From Bacillus dicomae (GTDB lineage: Bacteria > Bacillota > Bacilli > Bacillales > Bacillaceae_G), in NCBI RefSeq assembly GCF_006494425.1, contig NZ_VHIV01000001.1, positions 1,488,001-1,552,000 of the forward strand: a stretch of DNA of 64,000 bases, written 5' to 3'. Position 1 is the first letter of the stretch. The number at the start of each line of letters is the position of its first letter. Below, one piece after another: positions 39,540 to 48,942 of the stretch. Below the pieces are notes generated by a model. It was not told the origin of the DNA, searched no databases, and worked only from the letters and a program-made list of their open reading frames with translations. Position numbers and translations under genes: made by a program.

Positions 39540-39778
39540 CGAAGAAAAGGACACGAGTTATTTTCCCCGGTTATACAGAGAAGGAAGGAAAGCTGAGAAC
39601 TTCCTAACGCAGAAAAATAACTTACCACCTTAGAGCTGCACTGGGGAAATTAAGTATCTAGTGCCGTATAAACGACGTTACCGTAAAAGAAGCCATTGTT
39701 TGTTTACAATGGGAATCTGGGTGGAACCACGGGTATAAGCACGCTCGTCCCTATTTTAGGGATGAGTGTGCTTTTTAT
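39540..39778 (+). promoter_or_regulatory. T-box leader 2 (threonyl-tRNA sensor), directly before thrS
   Basis: It repeats leader 1. About the first 120 bases, with stem I and the ACG specifier, are identical apart from one substitution (CACTAGGG to CACTGGGG). The antiterminator and terminator arms have diverged together (AGCACGCTCGTCCC / GGGATGAGTGTGCT). The two in series require two read-through events before thrS. Confidence 0.9.
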
Positions 39779-39799
39779 TATGAAATGGAGAGATGAAAA

Positions 39800-41722
39800 A
39801 TGAAAGAACAAATGATTGAAATTAAATTTCCAGATGGTAGCGTGAAAGAATTTGTAAAAGGAATTACTTTAGAAGAAATTGCGGGATCCATTAGCAGTAG
39901 TTTGAAAAAGAAAGCAGTCGCGGGGAAAGTAAATGATGGATTATATGATTTACGCCGAAATATTGAAGAAAATGCGGGAGTGGAAATCATTACTATAGAT
40001 TCAAATGAAGGGGTAGAAATTGCAAGACACTCCGCGGCACATATTTTAGCGCAAGCTGTAAAAAGATTGTATGGTGATATAAATCTTGGAGTAGGGCCTG
40101 TTATTGAAAATGGATTTTATTATGATATGGATCTTCCAAGTAGTGTAAACATAGAAGATTTACGGAAAATCGAAAAAGAAATGAAAAAGATTATAAATGA
40201 AAATATAAAGATAGAACGGGTTGAGGTTTCTCGAGAAGAAGCAGCTAAACTGTTTCAAGAAATGAACGACCGCTTGAAATTAGAACTTTTAGAAGCAATT
40301 CCTAGTGGGGAAAGTGTAACACTATATAAACAAGGTGAATTTGTAGATTTATGTAGAGGACCACATTTACCATCTACAGGTTATTTGAAAGCATTTCAAT
40401 TAACTCACGTTTCCGGTGCATATTGGCGAGGTGATAGTAATAACCAAGTGCTTCAGCGCATATATGGTGTTGCATTCTCTTCTCAAAAAGAATTAGAAGA
40501 GTATTTACATTTCGTTGAAGAAGCAGCAAAAAGAAATCATCGTAAGTTAGGCAGTGAGCTTGAGTTATTTATGTTTTCTGAAGAGGCTCCGGGAATGCCG
40601 TTTTATTTACCGAAAGGACAAATGATTCGTAACGAATTGGAAGCATTTTTAAGAGAAATTCAAAAAGAGTACAATTATCAAGAAGTACGCACTCCGTTCA
40701 TGATGAACCAAGAAGTATGGGAGAGATCAGGGCATTGGGGACATTATAAAGATAATATGTATTTCTCTGAAGTAGATAATAAAAGTTTTGCATTAAAACC
40801 GATGAACTGCCCAGGGCACATGCTTATGTTTAAAAATAAATTGCATTCTTATCGTGAATTACCGATTCGTATGTGTGAATTTGGTCAAGTACATCGTCAT
40901 GAATTTAGTGGTGCGTTAAACGGATTATTAAGAGTACGTACTTTCTGCCAAGATGATGCACATTTATTTGTTACTCCAAAACAAATTGAAGATGAAATTA
41001 AATCAGTAATGGCGCAAATTGATTACGTATATAAAACTTTCGGATTCGAATATGAAGTAGAGCTTTCTACTCGTCCAGAAGATTCAATGGGTGATGATAA
41101 ATTATGGGAGCAAGCAGAAGCAGCATTAGAAAATGTATTACAATCGCTAAATTATAAATATAGACTAAATGAAGGTGACGGTGCATTTTACGGGCCGAAA
41201 ATTGATTTTCATATTAAAGATGCTTTAAATAGAAGTCACCAGTGCGGAACAATCCAGCTTGATTTCCAAATGCCAGAGAAATTTGATTTAAATTATATAG
41301 ATGAAAATAATGAAAAGAAAAGACCAGTTGTTATTCACAGGGCAGTTTTAGGGTCATTAGATCGCTTCTTAGCAATATTAATTGAGCACTTTGGAGGTGC
41401 GTTCCCGGCATGGGTGGCACCAGTTCAAGTGAAAGTAATTCCAGTTTCAAATGCAGTACATGAACAATATGCCAATGAGATTGCACTTAAATTAGCACAA
41501 GCTGGAGTTCGTGTTGAACAAGATGCACGAGATGAAAAATTAGGATATAAAATAAGAGAAGCACAAATGCAAAAAGTACCGTATGTTCTTGTTATTGGGG
41601 ATAAGGAAATGGAAAACGGAGCTGTAAATGTACGTAAATATGGGGAAGAGAAGTCAGAAGTTATTGCGCTAGATGTATTTGTGGCAACTATTGAAGAGGA
41701 AATAAAGAATAGAAAATATTGA
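39800..41722 (+). CDS. thrS: Threonyl-tRNA synthetase
   Basis: It charges tRNA-Thr. Domains in 640 residues: TGS (IKFPDGSVKEFVKGITLEEI), editing domain with HSAAHILAQAVK, class II core with MNCPGHMLMFK (zinc Cys), RVRTFCQDDAHLF, and GAFYGPKIDFHIKDAL, and the C-terminal anticodon-binding domain (VKVIPVSNAVHEQYA). GAAATGGAGAG precedes ATG. Two tandem T-boxes control it, in the style of B. subtilis thrZ (three), so it may be the second thrS-type gene of the genome. Confidence 0.95.
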   Translation: MKEQMIEIKFPDGSVKEFVKGITLEEIAGSISSSLKKKAVAGKVNDGLYDLRRNIEENAGVEIITIDSNEGVEIARHSAAHILAQAVKRLYGDINLGVGPVIENGFYYDMDLPSSVNIEDLRKIEKEMKKIINENIKIERVEVSREEAAKLFQEMNDRLKLELLEAIPSGESVTLYKQGEFVDLCRGPHLPSTGYLKAFQLTHVSGAYWRGDSNNQVLQRIYGVAFSSQKELEEYLHFVEEAAKRNHRKLGSELELFMFSEEAPGMPFYLPKGQMIRNELEAFLREIQKEYNYQEVRTPFMMNQEVWERSGHWGHYKDNMYFSEVDNKSFALKPMNCPGHMLMFKNKLHSYRELPIRMCEFGQVHRHEFSGALNGLLRVRTFCQDDAHLFVTPKQIEDEIKSVMAQIDYVYKTFGFEYEVELSTRPEDSMGDDKLWEQAEAALENVLQSLNYKYRLNEGDGAFYGPKIDFHIKDALNRSHQCGTIQLDFQMPEKFDLNYIDENNEKKRPVVIHRAVLGSLDRFLAILIEHFGGAFPAWVAPVQVKVIPVSNAVHEQYANEIALKLAQAGVRVEQDARDEKLGYKIREAQMQKVPYVLVIGDKEMENGAVNVRKYGEEKSEVIALDVFVATIEEEIKNRKY

Positions 41723-41727
41723 TTGTA

Positions 41728-41766
41728 AAGAAAACACACTATTAGAAATTAGTGTGTTTTCTTTTT
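41728..41766 (+). terminator. Intrinsic terminator after thrS
   Basis: AAGAAAACACACTA / TAGTGTGTTTTCTT is followed by TTTTA. Confidence 0.85.
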
Positions 41767-41769
41767 TAT

Positions 41770-41785
41770 CTTACAAAAATGTAAG
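41770..41785. promoter_or_regulatory. Inverted repeat CTTACA-N4-TGTAAG, possible response-regulator site
   Basis: It is a perfect 6-4-6 dyad with a further ATGTAAG half site at 41790. From memory, the sites of regulators paired with Bce-type transporters share a TnACA-N4-TGTAA core, which this matches. It is about 185 bases before the ABC gene and overlaps the tail of the thrS terminator region. Confidence 0.5.
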
Positions 41786-41971
41786 GTAAATGTAAGCGAA
41801 ATCGAGGGAACGAGTTGTAGAAAAATGAGAATATGAAGTAGGAAATAGGTTCATGTTACGGGTGTAACTCTTGTTGAATGAATAATTAAAAAATTCTTAA
41901 GGATTTACATGACAAAATAATAAGAAATATGTGAGAAATTAATTCTATACAAAAGGGATGGAGTGAAAGAG

Positions 41972-42739
41972 ATGTCAACAAATGTAGTTACTGTAGAAAG
42001 TGTAGAAAAAACGTATGGAAAAAGAAATGAGAATCAGTCAAAAGCATTAAGGGGTGTATCGTTAAGTATTAAAGAAGGAGAATTTGTCGGGATCATGGGA
42101 CCTTCTGGGTCTGGAAAAACGACTTTACTTAATGTGATAAGTACACTTGACCAAGCGACAGGTGGTAGTGTGACGATAGCTGGTACAAATATTACTTCTA
42201 TGAAGGGGAATGCATTATCAGATTTTCGATCTCAAAAGTTAGGGTTCATCTTTCAAGATTTTAACTTACTAGAAAACTTATCAATTTATGAAAATATTGC
42301 TTTACCACTTTCTCTGCAAGGTGTACCTTCAAGTGAGATTACTGGAAAGGTAAATGAGGTGGCGAAGAAATTAGGAATTACTGAAATTTTAACAAAATAT
42401 CCAACTGCTGTTTCTGGTGGACAAAAGCAAAGAACAGCGGCAGCACGAGCTTTAGTACATAATCCAGCAATCGTATTAGCAGATGAACCGACAGGAGCGC
42501 TTGATAGTAAAAATGCAAAAAGCTTATTAGAAGCGATGCGAGATTTACATGAAAATCACAATGTAAGTATTTTGATGGTTACACACGATGCATTTAGTGC
42601 GAGTTACTGTGAGCGAATATTATTTATCCAAGACGGGCTTCTATATAAAGAATTAAAGCGTCAAGGAACGCGAGAAAGTTTCTATCAAGACATTTTAGGT
42701 GTGCTCGCTCATATGGGCTCAGCTGCTGAATCTAAGTAG
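41972..42739 (+). CDS. Bce-type ABC transporter, ATP-binding protein
   Basis: A 255-residue ATPase of the group that works in peptide-antibiotic resistance. Walker A is GPSGSGKTT, the signature is VSGGQKQRTA, and Walker B is IVLADEPTGALD. The H-loop is VTHDAF. The ATG at 41972 follows GGATGGAG by nine bases; a GTG at 41963 is also possible. It precedes the large permease by 11 bases, and together they form a BceAB-like pair. Confidence 0.92.
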   Translation: MSTNVVTVESVEKTYGKRNENQSKALRGVSLSIKEGEFVGIMGPSGSGKTTLLNVISTLDQATGGSVTIAGTNITSMKGNALSDFRSQKLGFIFQDFNLLENLSIYENIALPLSLQGVPSSEITGKVNEVAKKLGITEILTKYPTAVSGGQKQRTAAARALVHNPAIVLADEPTGALDSKNAKSLLEAMRDLHENHNVSILMVTHDAFSASYCERILFIQDGLLYKELKRQGTRESFYQDILGVLAHMGSAAESK

Positions 42740-42750
42740 GGGGCGAGACT

Positions 42751-44631
42751 ATGTTATTTAAATTATCACGTCATAGTATGAAAAAGATGTTAAAAGATTA
42801 TATGGTTTTACTTATCGGTCTCGTTATTAGTATTAGCATTTTTTACATGTTCCAAACGATGGCGATGAATAGTGAATTTACAAAGGATAATAGTCTTATT
42901 AGTAGTATTAGACTCGTATTCTGGGTAGGTGCAATACTATTATCTTTCATTACTGTATTTTATATTATATATGCCAATTCTTTCTTACTTACGTTAAGAA
43001 GAAAAGAACTTGGTATGTACATGATGCTTGGTGCAAAAAAGAAAAAAGTAGCACAGTTATTATTTATTGAAACATTCGGTATGGGTATTGTCAGTATTAT
43101 TATCGGGATTTTAGTAGGGATGTTACTTGCAAGTGTAGCAGGAAACTTTTTAATGAATGGTATGGAAATTTCAGCAAAAGGTAGTTATTCATCTGTATAT
43201 ACACCAGCAATCATAGTTACAGCTATATTCTTCTTAATATTATTTTTTATTACTGGTTTAATGAATAGTATCCGTTTATTACGTAAAACAGAATTAGAAT
43301 TAATACGTGAAGATGAAACACTAGATGAAGTGAAGAAAAGTAAAACGCGCATTATTATAATGACTGTACTTGGTGTATTACTAGTAAGTACAGGATACTA
43401 TTTTATGGTAAATATAAAAACGTTTGCAGAACTCGGTTTTATAATAGCGACAATCGTTACAACACTTGGAACATATTTTATCTTTAGTTCATTGCTCCCA
43501 TTTTTTGTGATGAAAATTAAAGGGAATAAAAAACGAAATGAAACGGGCTTAAATAGTTTTACATATGCACAGCTACGCTTTCGAGTAAATAGTTTATCGA
43601 GAGTATTAGGTACTGTAGCAATGTTAATTGCATTAGGCGCAGGTGCGATGACAGCAGGTATGGCGTTCAAAAAAAATGTAGGTATTATGACAGACTTCTC
43701 ACGTGTGTATGATGTCGTAATTCATGATCCAAATGAACAAGATACAGCTGCATTAAAAGAAATGGAAATTGTTGAAGAAAGCCAGTACAAGTATAAAGTA
43801 GATGGAGAAGCGGTTTATTACTTACGTAACGATTTAACTGCGAAACCGCCACTTGTTTCAGACCACTTTGATACAAAAACTTTAAAAGAGCCTGTTCGTA
43901 AACGTGTGACTGAACCTTTAACTGAACCTGTATATTCTGCTTTAGAGGCTCCTGAATTAGCAAAATTCCCTCGTATGCCGAGAGATTGGGAAGATGCAAT
44001 TGTACGAGAAATACAAATTACACATAATCAATTCAACGGAAAACCTGTAAGAATTGCAGATGAAGAGCATTATAAAGGAATTCAAGGAACAGAGCATAGT
44101 GTAACATTAGCAAAAGTAGATGATATGAAAAAGTATAAACCGTTGTTGATCGAAATAGATAAGAGACAAAAAGAACAAATTGAAAAAACAACAGGTACAA
44201 AAGTAGACTTATTTACGAAAATGACAATTTACCAATTTATGAACAGTTTCATGAGCGGAACAATGTTTATGGGATTTTTCCTCGGAATTGCGTTTTTAGC
44301 AATGATGGCAAGTTCGCTTATGTTCAAAATATTAACAGGTGCTTCTCGTGACGTGCGCCGTTATGAAATGTTACGAAAAATCGGTGTGAGACGTAGTTTG
44401 TTAACGAAAAGTATATATAAAGAAATTTCCTATTTATTTATCTTCCCAGCGATTATTGGAATTTCCCACGTGTTAGTAGGGCTTAACTTATTTAGTTTTA
44501 TATTAGTTGACCCGTTTGTAAAAGTATGGGTGCCGATTGGGATCTTCTTAGTCATTTATTTCATCTATTACTGGATAACTGTTCAACTTTATAAAGGTAT
44601 GGTAATGCCGAAAGAAGAGGTAGCTAAATAG
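42751..44631 (+). CDS. Bce-type ABC transporter, FtsX-like permease
   Basis: A 626-residue permease with ten predicted helices. It shows the BceB hallmark of a large extracellular loop between helices 7 and 8 (about residues 325-495). Helices 2-4 contain LRRKELGMYMMLGAKKKKVA, the FtsX coupling region, and ASRDVRRYEMLRKIGVRR repeats it near the end. Such pairs remove bacitracin-like peptides and signal to a dedicated histidine kinase. No kinase or regulator gene adjoins this pair. Confidence 0.92.
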   Translation: MLFKLSRHSMKKMLKDYMVLLIGLVISISIFYMFQTMAMNSEFTKDNSLISSIRLVFWVGAILLSFITVFYIIYANSFLLTLRRKELGMYMMLGAKKKKVAQLLFIETFGMGIVSIIIGILVGMLLASVAGNFLMNGMEISAKGSYSSVYTPAIIVTAIFFLILFFITGLMNSIRLLRKTELELIREDETLDEVKKSKTRIIIMTVLGVLLVSTGYYFMVNIKTFAELGFIIATIVTTLGTYFIFSSLLPFFVMKIKGNKKRNETGLNSFTYAQLRFRVNSLSRVLGTVAMLIALGAGAMTAGMAFKKNVGIMTDFSRVYDVVIHDPNEQDTAALKEMEIVEESQYKYKVDGEAVYYLRNDLTAKPPLVSDHFDTKTLKEPVRKRVTEPLTEPVYSALEAPELAKFPRMPRDWEDAIVREIQITHNQFNGKPVRIADEEHYKGIQGTEHSVTLAKVDDMKKYKPLLIEIDKRQKEQIEKTTGTKVDLFTKMTIYQFMNSFMSGTMFMGFFLGIAFLAMMASSLMFKILTGASRDVRRYEMLRKIGVRRSLLTKSIYKEISYLFIFPAIIGISHVLVGLNLFSFILVDPFVKVWVPIGIFLVIYFIYYWITVQLYKGMVMPKEEVAK

Positions 44632-44637
44632 TTTATG

Positions 44638-44677
44638 AAAAGAGTCCTTGTGTTGAAAATAGGGGCTCTTTTTTTAT
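44638..44677 (+). terminator. Intrinsic terminator after the Bce-type permease
   Basis: AAAGAGTCCTT and AGGGGCTCTTT pair with wobble and end in a seven-base T-run. Confidence 0.7.
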
Positions 44678-44783
44678 GTTTTTTATAAAGAAGGAAAAGA
44701 TTGGATAATGGTCGAAAAATATAATGTAACTTCCAAGAAATGACTAAAATAATACTATTTTGTCGAGAGAAAGGATACGAAGT

Positions 44784-46046
44784 ATGAAAGAAATGTTACA
44801 GTTATTTCGCAACAAAGTGTATGCACGTTTTTTTCTAGCAAATATTTTAGAACGACTCGGTTCTATGATTGCTGGAATTTCTTTAATGTTTTACTTGTTA
44901 GATCAATACGGAAAACAACCAGTTTACGCAACGATGACACAAATTATGATTGCATTACCTGCATTAATCTTTTTTCTATTAGTAGGGACAGTAGTGGATC
45001 GTTTTGATAGACAACGTATTTGTACGGTAAGTAACATATGTTGTTCACTTTGTAATATCGGAATTCTAATTTCGCTTTATTACGGGATGATTATACTCGT
45101 CTTTATATTTTTATTTTTAGAAAATGCATGTATACAATTTTTCTCTCCATCAGAACAGTCGATGATACAGGGAGTAGTTGAATCAGACCAATACGGTGCA
45201 GCAGCGGGTATGAATCAAATGGTAAATAGTTTGTATGCTTTGTTTGGTGTAGGAATTGCAACGATGGTGTACTGGACTTTTGGAATTTACGGGAGCATTT
45301 TAGTAAATACGCTCACTTTTATTATGAGTGGTATTTTGATTCAAACGATCTCTATTCCAGAAAAAGTTCGTTTACCAAATGGTAGAACAAAATGGAAAGA
45401 AGTTAATTTGAAGATGTTAATAACGGAGTTTCAAGGAGGGATCAAGTATATATACCAAAATGAAACTTTAAAAAAATTACTATTAGGATTTATCGTATTT
45501 GGCTTATTAAATGGTATTTTAAGCGTATCTACTACTTACATATTAAAATACAAATTAGCACCAGCAACGTATGAAAGTTTAGCGATGGTGGGCGGTGTAG
45601 TTGGAGGGATTTCATTACTAATTGGAAGCATAGTAGCAACAAGTATAGGTAAGAAATATGCACCAAAGCCTATTATTGTATTTGGTATGGCGGGCTCCGG
45701 AGTCTTCTTCGGTATGTGCTACTTTGTAAATCACGTAGGGTCTTTTTATGTATGTATCGCTTTTGCGACTTTCTTTTTACCATTTATTAATGTTGCAATC
45801 ATGGGTTGGATGTATGAAATTGTCGAAGAATCATTCATGGGGCGTGTACAAAGCTTGCTTAGTCCATTAACGACAGGATTCCAGCTTTTATCTCTCGGTG
45901 CGATAGCAATGTTATTCCCAAAATGGATTCGTGCAGATACATTGTATATTATTTTATTTGGTTTATTATTATTTGTTACATGTTTATATCAAGCTATTCT
46001 ACCAAGTGGGCAAAAACAAGTACATGCTGTAGCTAACGAGATGTGA
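44784..46046 (+). CDS. MFS transporter
   Basis: A 420-residue carrier with about 12 helices, of the macrolide-efflux (MefA-like/DHA3) style. It starts LFRNKVYARFFLANILERLG, and VGTVVDRFDRQRICTVSN is motif A. FFSPSEQSMIQGVVESDQYG is a conserved stretch of this subgroup. The ATG at 44784 follows GAAAGGA; the frame runs back to 44760 without a ribosome site. It ends 55 bases before the orphan permease, probably in one transcript. The substrate is unknown. Confidence 0.85.
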   Translation: MKEMLQLFRNKVYARFFLANILERLGSMIAGISLMFYLLDQYGKQPVYATMTQIMIALPALIFFLLVGTVVDRFDRQRICTVSNICCSLCNIGILISLYYGMIILVFIFLFLENACIQFFSPSEQSMIQGVVESDQYGAAAGMNQMVNSLYALFGVGIATMVYWTFGIYGSILVNTLTFIMSGILIQTISIPEKVRLPNGRTKWKEVNLKMLITEFQGGIKYIYQNETLKKLLLGFIVFGLLNGILSVSTTYILKYKLAPATYESLAMVGGVVGGISLLIGSIVATSIGKKYAPKPIIVFGMAGSGVFFGMCYFVNHVGSFYVCIAFATFFLPFINVAIMGWMYEIVEESFMGRVQSLLSPLTTGFQLLSLGAIAMLFPKWIRADTLYIILFGLLLFVTCLYQAILPSGQKQVHAVANEM

Positions 46047-46101
46047 TATATTCCACTTGTTTATTTCTGAATATTCTATCGGATGGTAAGGGGAAGTCGT
46101 T

Positions 46102-47115
46102 ATGTTGATGCGAATGGTTAAATGGTGTGGGATTACTTGTTTACAATTACTAGCTGCAATCTTATGTATAATCTGTCTAGGTGCACTACCGCGTTTATTT
46201 AAGGGATTGCAAATTGATTTAATCGGTTTTTGGAACACGATTGTATTTCTTGGAGGGAAGTTACTACAACCAGGTGAAATAACATATGGTTTTCGAGACT
46301 CAAGAAAATTATTTCCGCAAATATGGATTCATTATATTGAAACGATGATTGTATTTCTATCAGCTTTTTTACTATCTTTGCTTATAGCGTATATACTTGT
46401 TGTATGGGTATTACAGCGTTCTCATATGAAACAGAAAATGTGGAACGGGATTTTTCTTACGCTTGAGAGTATACCAGATATACTACTTATTTTATTATCA
46501 CAACTTCTTGTCGTAATTATTTTTCAAAAAACAGGGTTTATGCCAATAAAACTTGCTGGATTAGGAGAAGAGAGAGTACGATTGTTACCGATTATATGTC
46601 TTGCTGTACCAACAGTGATGTTGTATGTAGCGCAAGAAGTAAAACGTATTAAGAAAGAAGAATTTATGTTGGCAGCCACTGTGCTCGGCGGTAGTAAGAG
46701 GCAGAGGTTGAAGCGCCATATATGGCCGCATATGTTACCACCATTTCTTTTATTAGTAGCTCAACAATTTGTAAGTACGTTATTACTTCTTTTACATCTT
46801 GGTTTGTTGCAATTATTTTTCGGCGGAACAATAACCTTCAGTGGAATGGATCCAGATAGTGTAACAAAAGAATGGACTGGCCTAATTGGTCAAAACTTCC
46901 GCCATTTAACTACACATACATGGATTGTACTTATACCGATTGCTTTTTATAGTATGACAATTTTAGCTGGAAATCTAATTAGTAATAGCATGCAAGATGC
47001 GATTAAGTTAGGAAATGTGAGAAAGCTAGAGAGGGAAAGTAAAGAATTGCAAGTAGAGAAACAAGTACAACCAACTACGAATGACTTTTCTTTTTATAGA
47101 GAGATACAAAAATAA
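46102..47115 (+). CDS. ABC transporter permease, dipeptide/oligopeptide (DppB) type, without partners
   Basis: A 337-residue membrane protein of the binding-protein-dependent permease family, with about six helices. The EAA-like cytoplasmic loop is EEFMLAATVLGGSKRQRLKR, followed by HIWPHMLPPFLLL. AAGGGGAAG precedes ATG. Normally DppB works with DppC, ATPases and a binding protein, and none is encoded next to it. The only neighbour on the same strand is the MFS gene. It looks intact, so it either uses subunits encoded elsewhere or has a new role. Confidence 0.8.
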   Translation: MLMRMVKWCGITCLQLLAAILCIICLGALPRLFKGLQIDLIGFWNTIVFLGGKLLQPGEITYGFRDSRKLFPQIWIHYIETMIVFLSAFLLSLLIAYILVVWVLQRSHMKQKMWNGIFLTLESIPDILLILLSQLLVVIIFQKTGFMPIKLAGLGEERVRLLPIICLAVPTVMLYVAQEVKRIKKEEFMLAATVLGGSKRQRLKRHIWPHMLPPFLLLVAQQFVSTLLLLLHLGLLQLFFGGTITFSGMDPDSVTKEWTGLIGQNFRHLTTHTWIVLIPIAFYSMTILAGNLISNSMQDAIKLGNVRKLERESKELQVEKQVQPTTNDFSFYREIQK

Positions 47116-47158
47116 AAAAAGATAGCTGAAGACAAATCGTTTTCAGCTATCTTTTTTC
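47116..47158. terminator. Bidirectional terminator between the permease and pyruvate oxidase genes
   Basis: AAAAAAGATAGCTGAA pairs with TTCAGCTATCTTTTTT around a loop near ACAAATCG, between convergent genes. Confidence 0.85.
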
Positions 47159-47160
47159 GC

Positions 47161-48861
47161 TTAAAGTGGCGGTAAATCAATCTTACCTTCTTCAAATAAT
47201 TCTTTTATCATATGCTTCGTATAACCAGCGGCTTGACCAAATGTGATTTTTGCTGGCATCGGTGCTTCATTAGCATCTACAACAACATCGATAATACATG
47301 GCTTATTTTGTTTTACCGCGTTTTCAAAAGCTGGGAGTAATTCATCTATATGTTCAACACGGTATCCGATACCTCCGCATGCCTCTGCGTATTTTGCGAA
47401 ATCAGGGTTTGTTAAGTCTGTACCAAATTCGATATTACCCATAACTTCTTGTTCGAATTTAATCATGGCGATTTTATTATTATTTAAAACGACAACAACG
47501 ATTGGCAGTTTATATTTAACAGCTGTTACGAAGTCGTTCATTGTCATTCCAAAACCACCGTCACCACAAACTGCAAATACTTGTTTATCCGGGAAAGCAA
47601 TTTTTCCAGCAAGTGCACCAGGTAAACCGCAGCCAAGTGTTGCGAGCCAGCTAGATATGATAAATTGCTGATTTGTCATACGGAAGTGCCTTGCAGTCCA
47701 TACTGTTACATTTCCGACATCAACTGATAATATTGCATCATCATGAGCTACTTGTTGCAGAGCATGCATAACGCGTTGTGGTTTAATTGGAATGGAAGAG
47801 TCTTCTTCTTGATCGTGTAATTTTTCTTCCCACTTTTTCATCATTTCTTGATGATGCTCTAAGAAGGAATGGTCTGTGTGTTTTTCAACATTTTCAATTA
47901 ACCATCTTAATGTTTTATCAGCATCACCGGCTAAGCCAATATCTGTTGCATAACGTTTCCCGATTTGGGCAGGATCTGTATCGATATGGATTGTTTTAGC
48001 TTTTTCAGGTAAGAAACCAGTGAAGGGATAAGAAGTACCAATCATAATTAAAGTATCCGCATGTTTCATTGCTTCATAAGAAGGTTTCGTTCCGATTAAT
48101 CCTAATCCACCAATACAAAGAGGATGTTCATCAGGAATAACGCCTTTAGCTGGTAATGTAAGTACGATTGGAGCACCAATATGTTCTGCCAATGCAAGTA
48201 AAGATTCTCTTGCATGTTTTGCTCCTTTTCCAGCTAAAATAACAGGTTTTGTCGCTTCATTTATTGCAAGTTTCGCTGCATCTAAATCTTCTTCTTGCGG
48301 AAATAACTCAGGTAATGTAAAGGAAGTATTTGTAACACGAGCACCACTTTTTACTTCGAATTTTGGAACATCATCAGGAATCGTAAGAACAGATACACCT
48401 TTTTTCGTATAAGCCATTCGAATCGCTTGATTTACGACAGCAGGTAGTTGTTCTGCTGACATAATGCGCTGGTTATAAACCGCGACATCATCGAACATTC
48501 TTTCCAAGTTTACTTCTTGAAAAAAATCCGTTCCGAGTAAATCGGTTTCTACTTGACCTGAAATTGCTAGTACAGGAGCTTTATCGAGTTTCGCATCATA
48601 TAAACCGTTTAATAAATGAATAGCTCCAGGTCCTGCGATTGCCATGCAAACACCAAGTTTCCCAGTTAATTTCGCATAAGCTGCTGCTGCTAATGCACCA
48701 GCCTCTTCATGGCGAACTTGAATGAATTTGATTTTATCTTGTTTTTTTCTTAATGCTTCAATAATAGAATTGATGGAATCACCAGGCATACCGTATATAT
48801 GTTCTACTCCCCAGTCAATTAATAAATCAACTAACGCTTCACCGGCTGTTTTCCCAAACAT
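47161..48861 (-). CDS. Pyruvate oxidase (YdaP/PoxB-like, thiamine-diphosphate dependent)
   Basis: A 566-residue enzyme that converts pyruvate to acetate or acetyl phosphate with FAD and thiamine diphosphate. VRHEEAGALAAAAYAKLTG holds the cofactor-activating Glu, and AIAGPGAIHLLNGLYDAKLD is typical of PoxB. GDGGFGMTMNDFVTAVKYKL (near residue 430) is the thiamine-binding motif ending near NNN. An acetolactate synthase is less likely, since no small subunit or biosynthetic neighbours exist. GAGGAAC precedes ATG. Confidence 0.88.
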   Translation of the reverse strand: MFGKTAGEALVDLLIDWGVEHIYGMPGDSINSIIEALRKKQDKIKFIQVRHEEAGALAAAAYAKLTGKLGVCMAIAGPGAIHLLNGLYDAKLDKAPVLAISGQVETDLLGTDFFQEVNLERMFDDVAVYNQRIMSAEQLPAVVNQAIRMAYTKKGVSVLTIPDDVPKFEVKSGARVTNTSFTLPELFPQEEDLDAAKLAINEATKPVILAGKGAKHARESLLALAEHIGAPIVLTLPAKGVIPDEHPLCIGGLGLIGTKPSYEAMKHADTLIMIGTSYPFTGFLPEKAKTIHIDTDPAQIGKRYATDIGLAGDADKTLRWLIENVEKHTDHSFLEHHQEMMKKWEEKLHDQEEDSSIPIKPQRVMHALQQVAHDDAILSVDVGNVTVWTARHFRMTNQQFIISSWLATLGCGLPGALAGKIAFPDKQVFAVCGDGGFGMTMNDFVTAVKYKLPIVVVVLNNNKIAMIKFEQEVMGNIEFGTDLTNPDFAKYAEACGGIGYRVEHIDELLPAFENAVKQNKPCIIDVVVDANEAPMPAKITFGQAAGYTKHMIKELFEEGKIDLPPL

Positions 48862-48942
48862 AATTGTTCCTCCTTATAATAGGTAGATACCATTATGTTT
48901 TGGAGAAAAAGGAAAAATATACAATTGATAATATTTTTAGTT

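Noticed and set aside
47243-47671. 142-codon plus-strand frame
   Set aside because: Antisense to the pyruvate oxidase gene, with a composition typical of a reversed coding strand.
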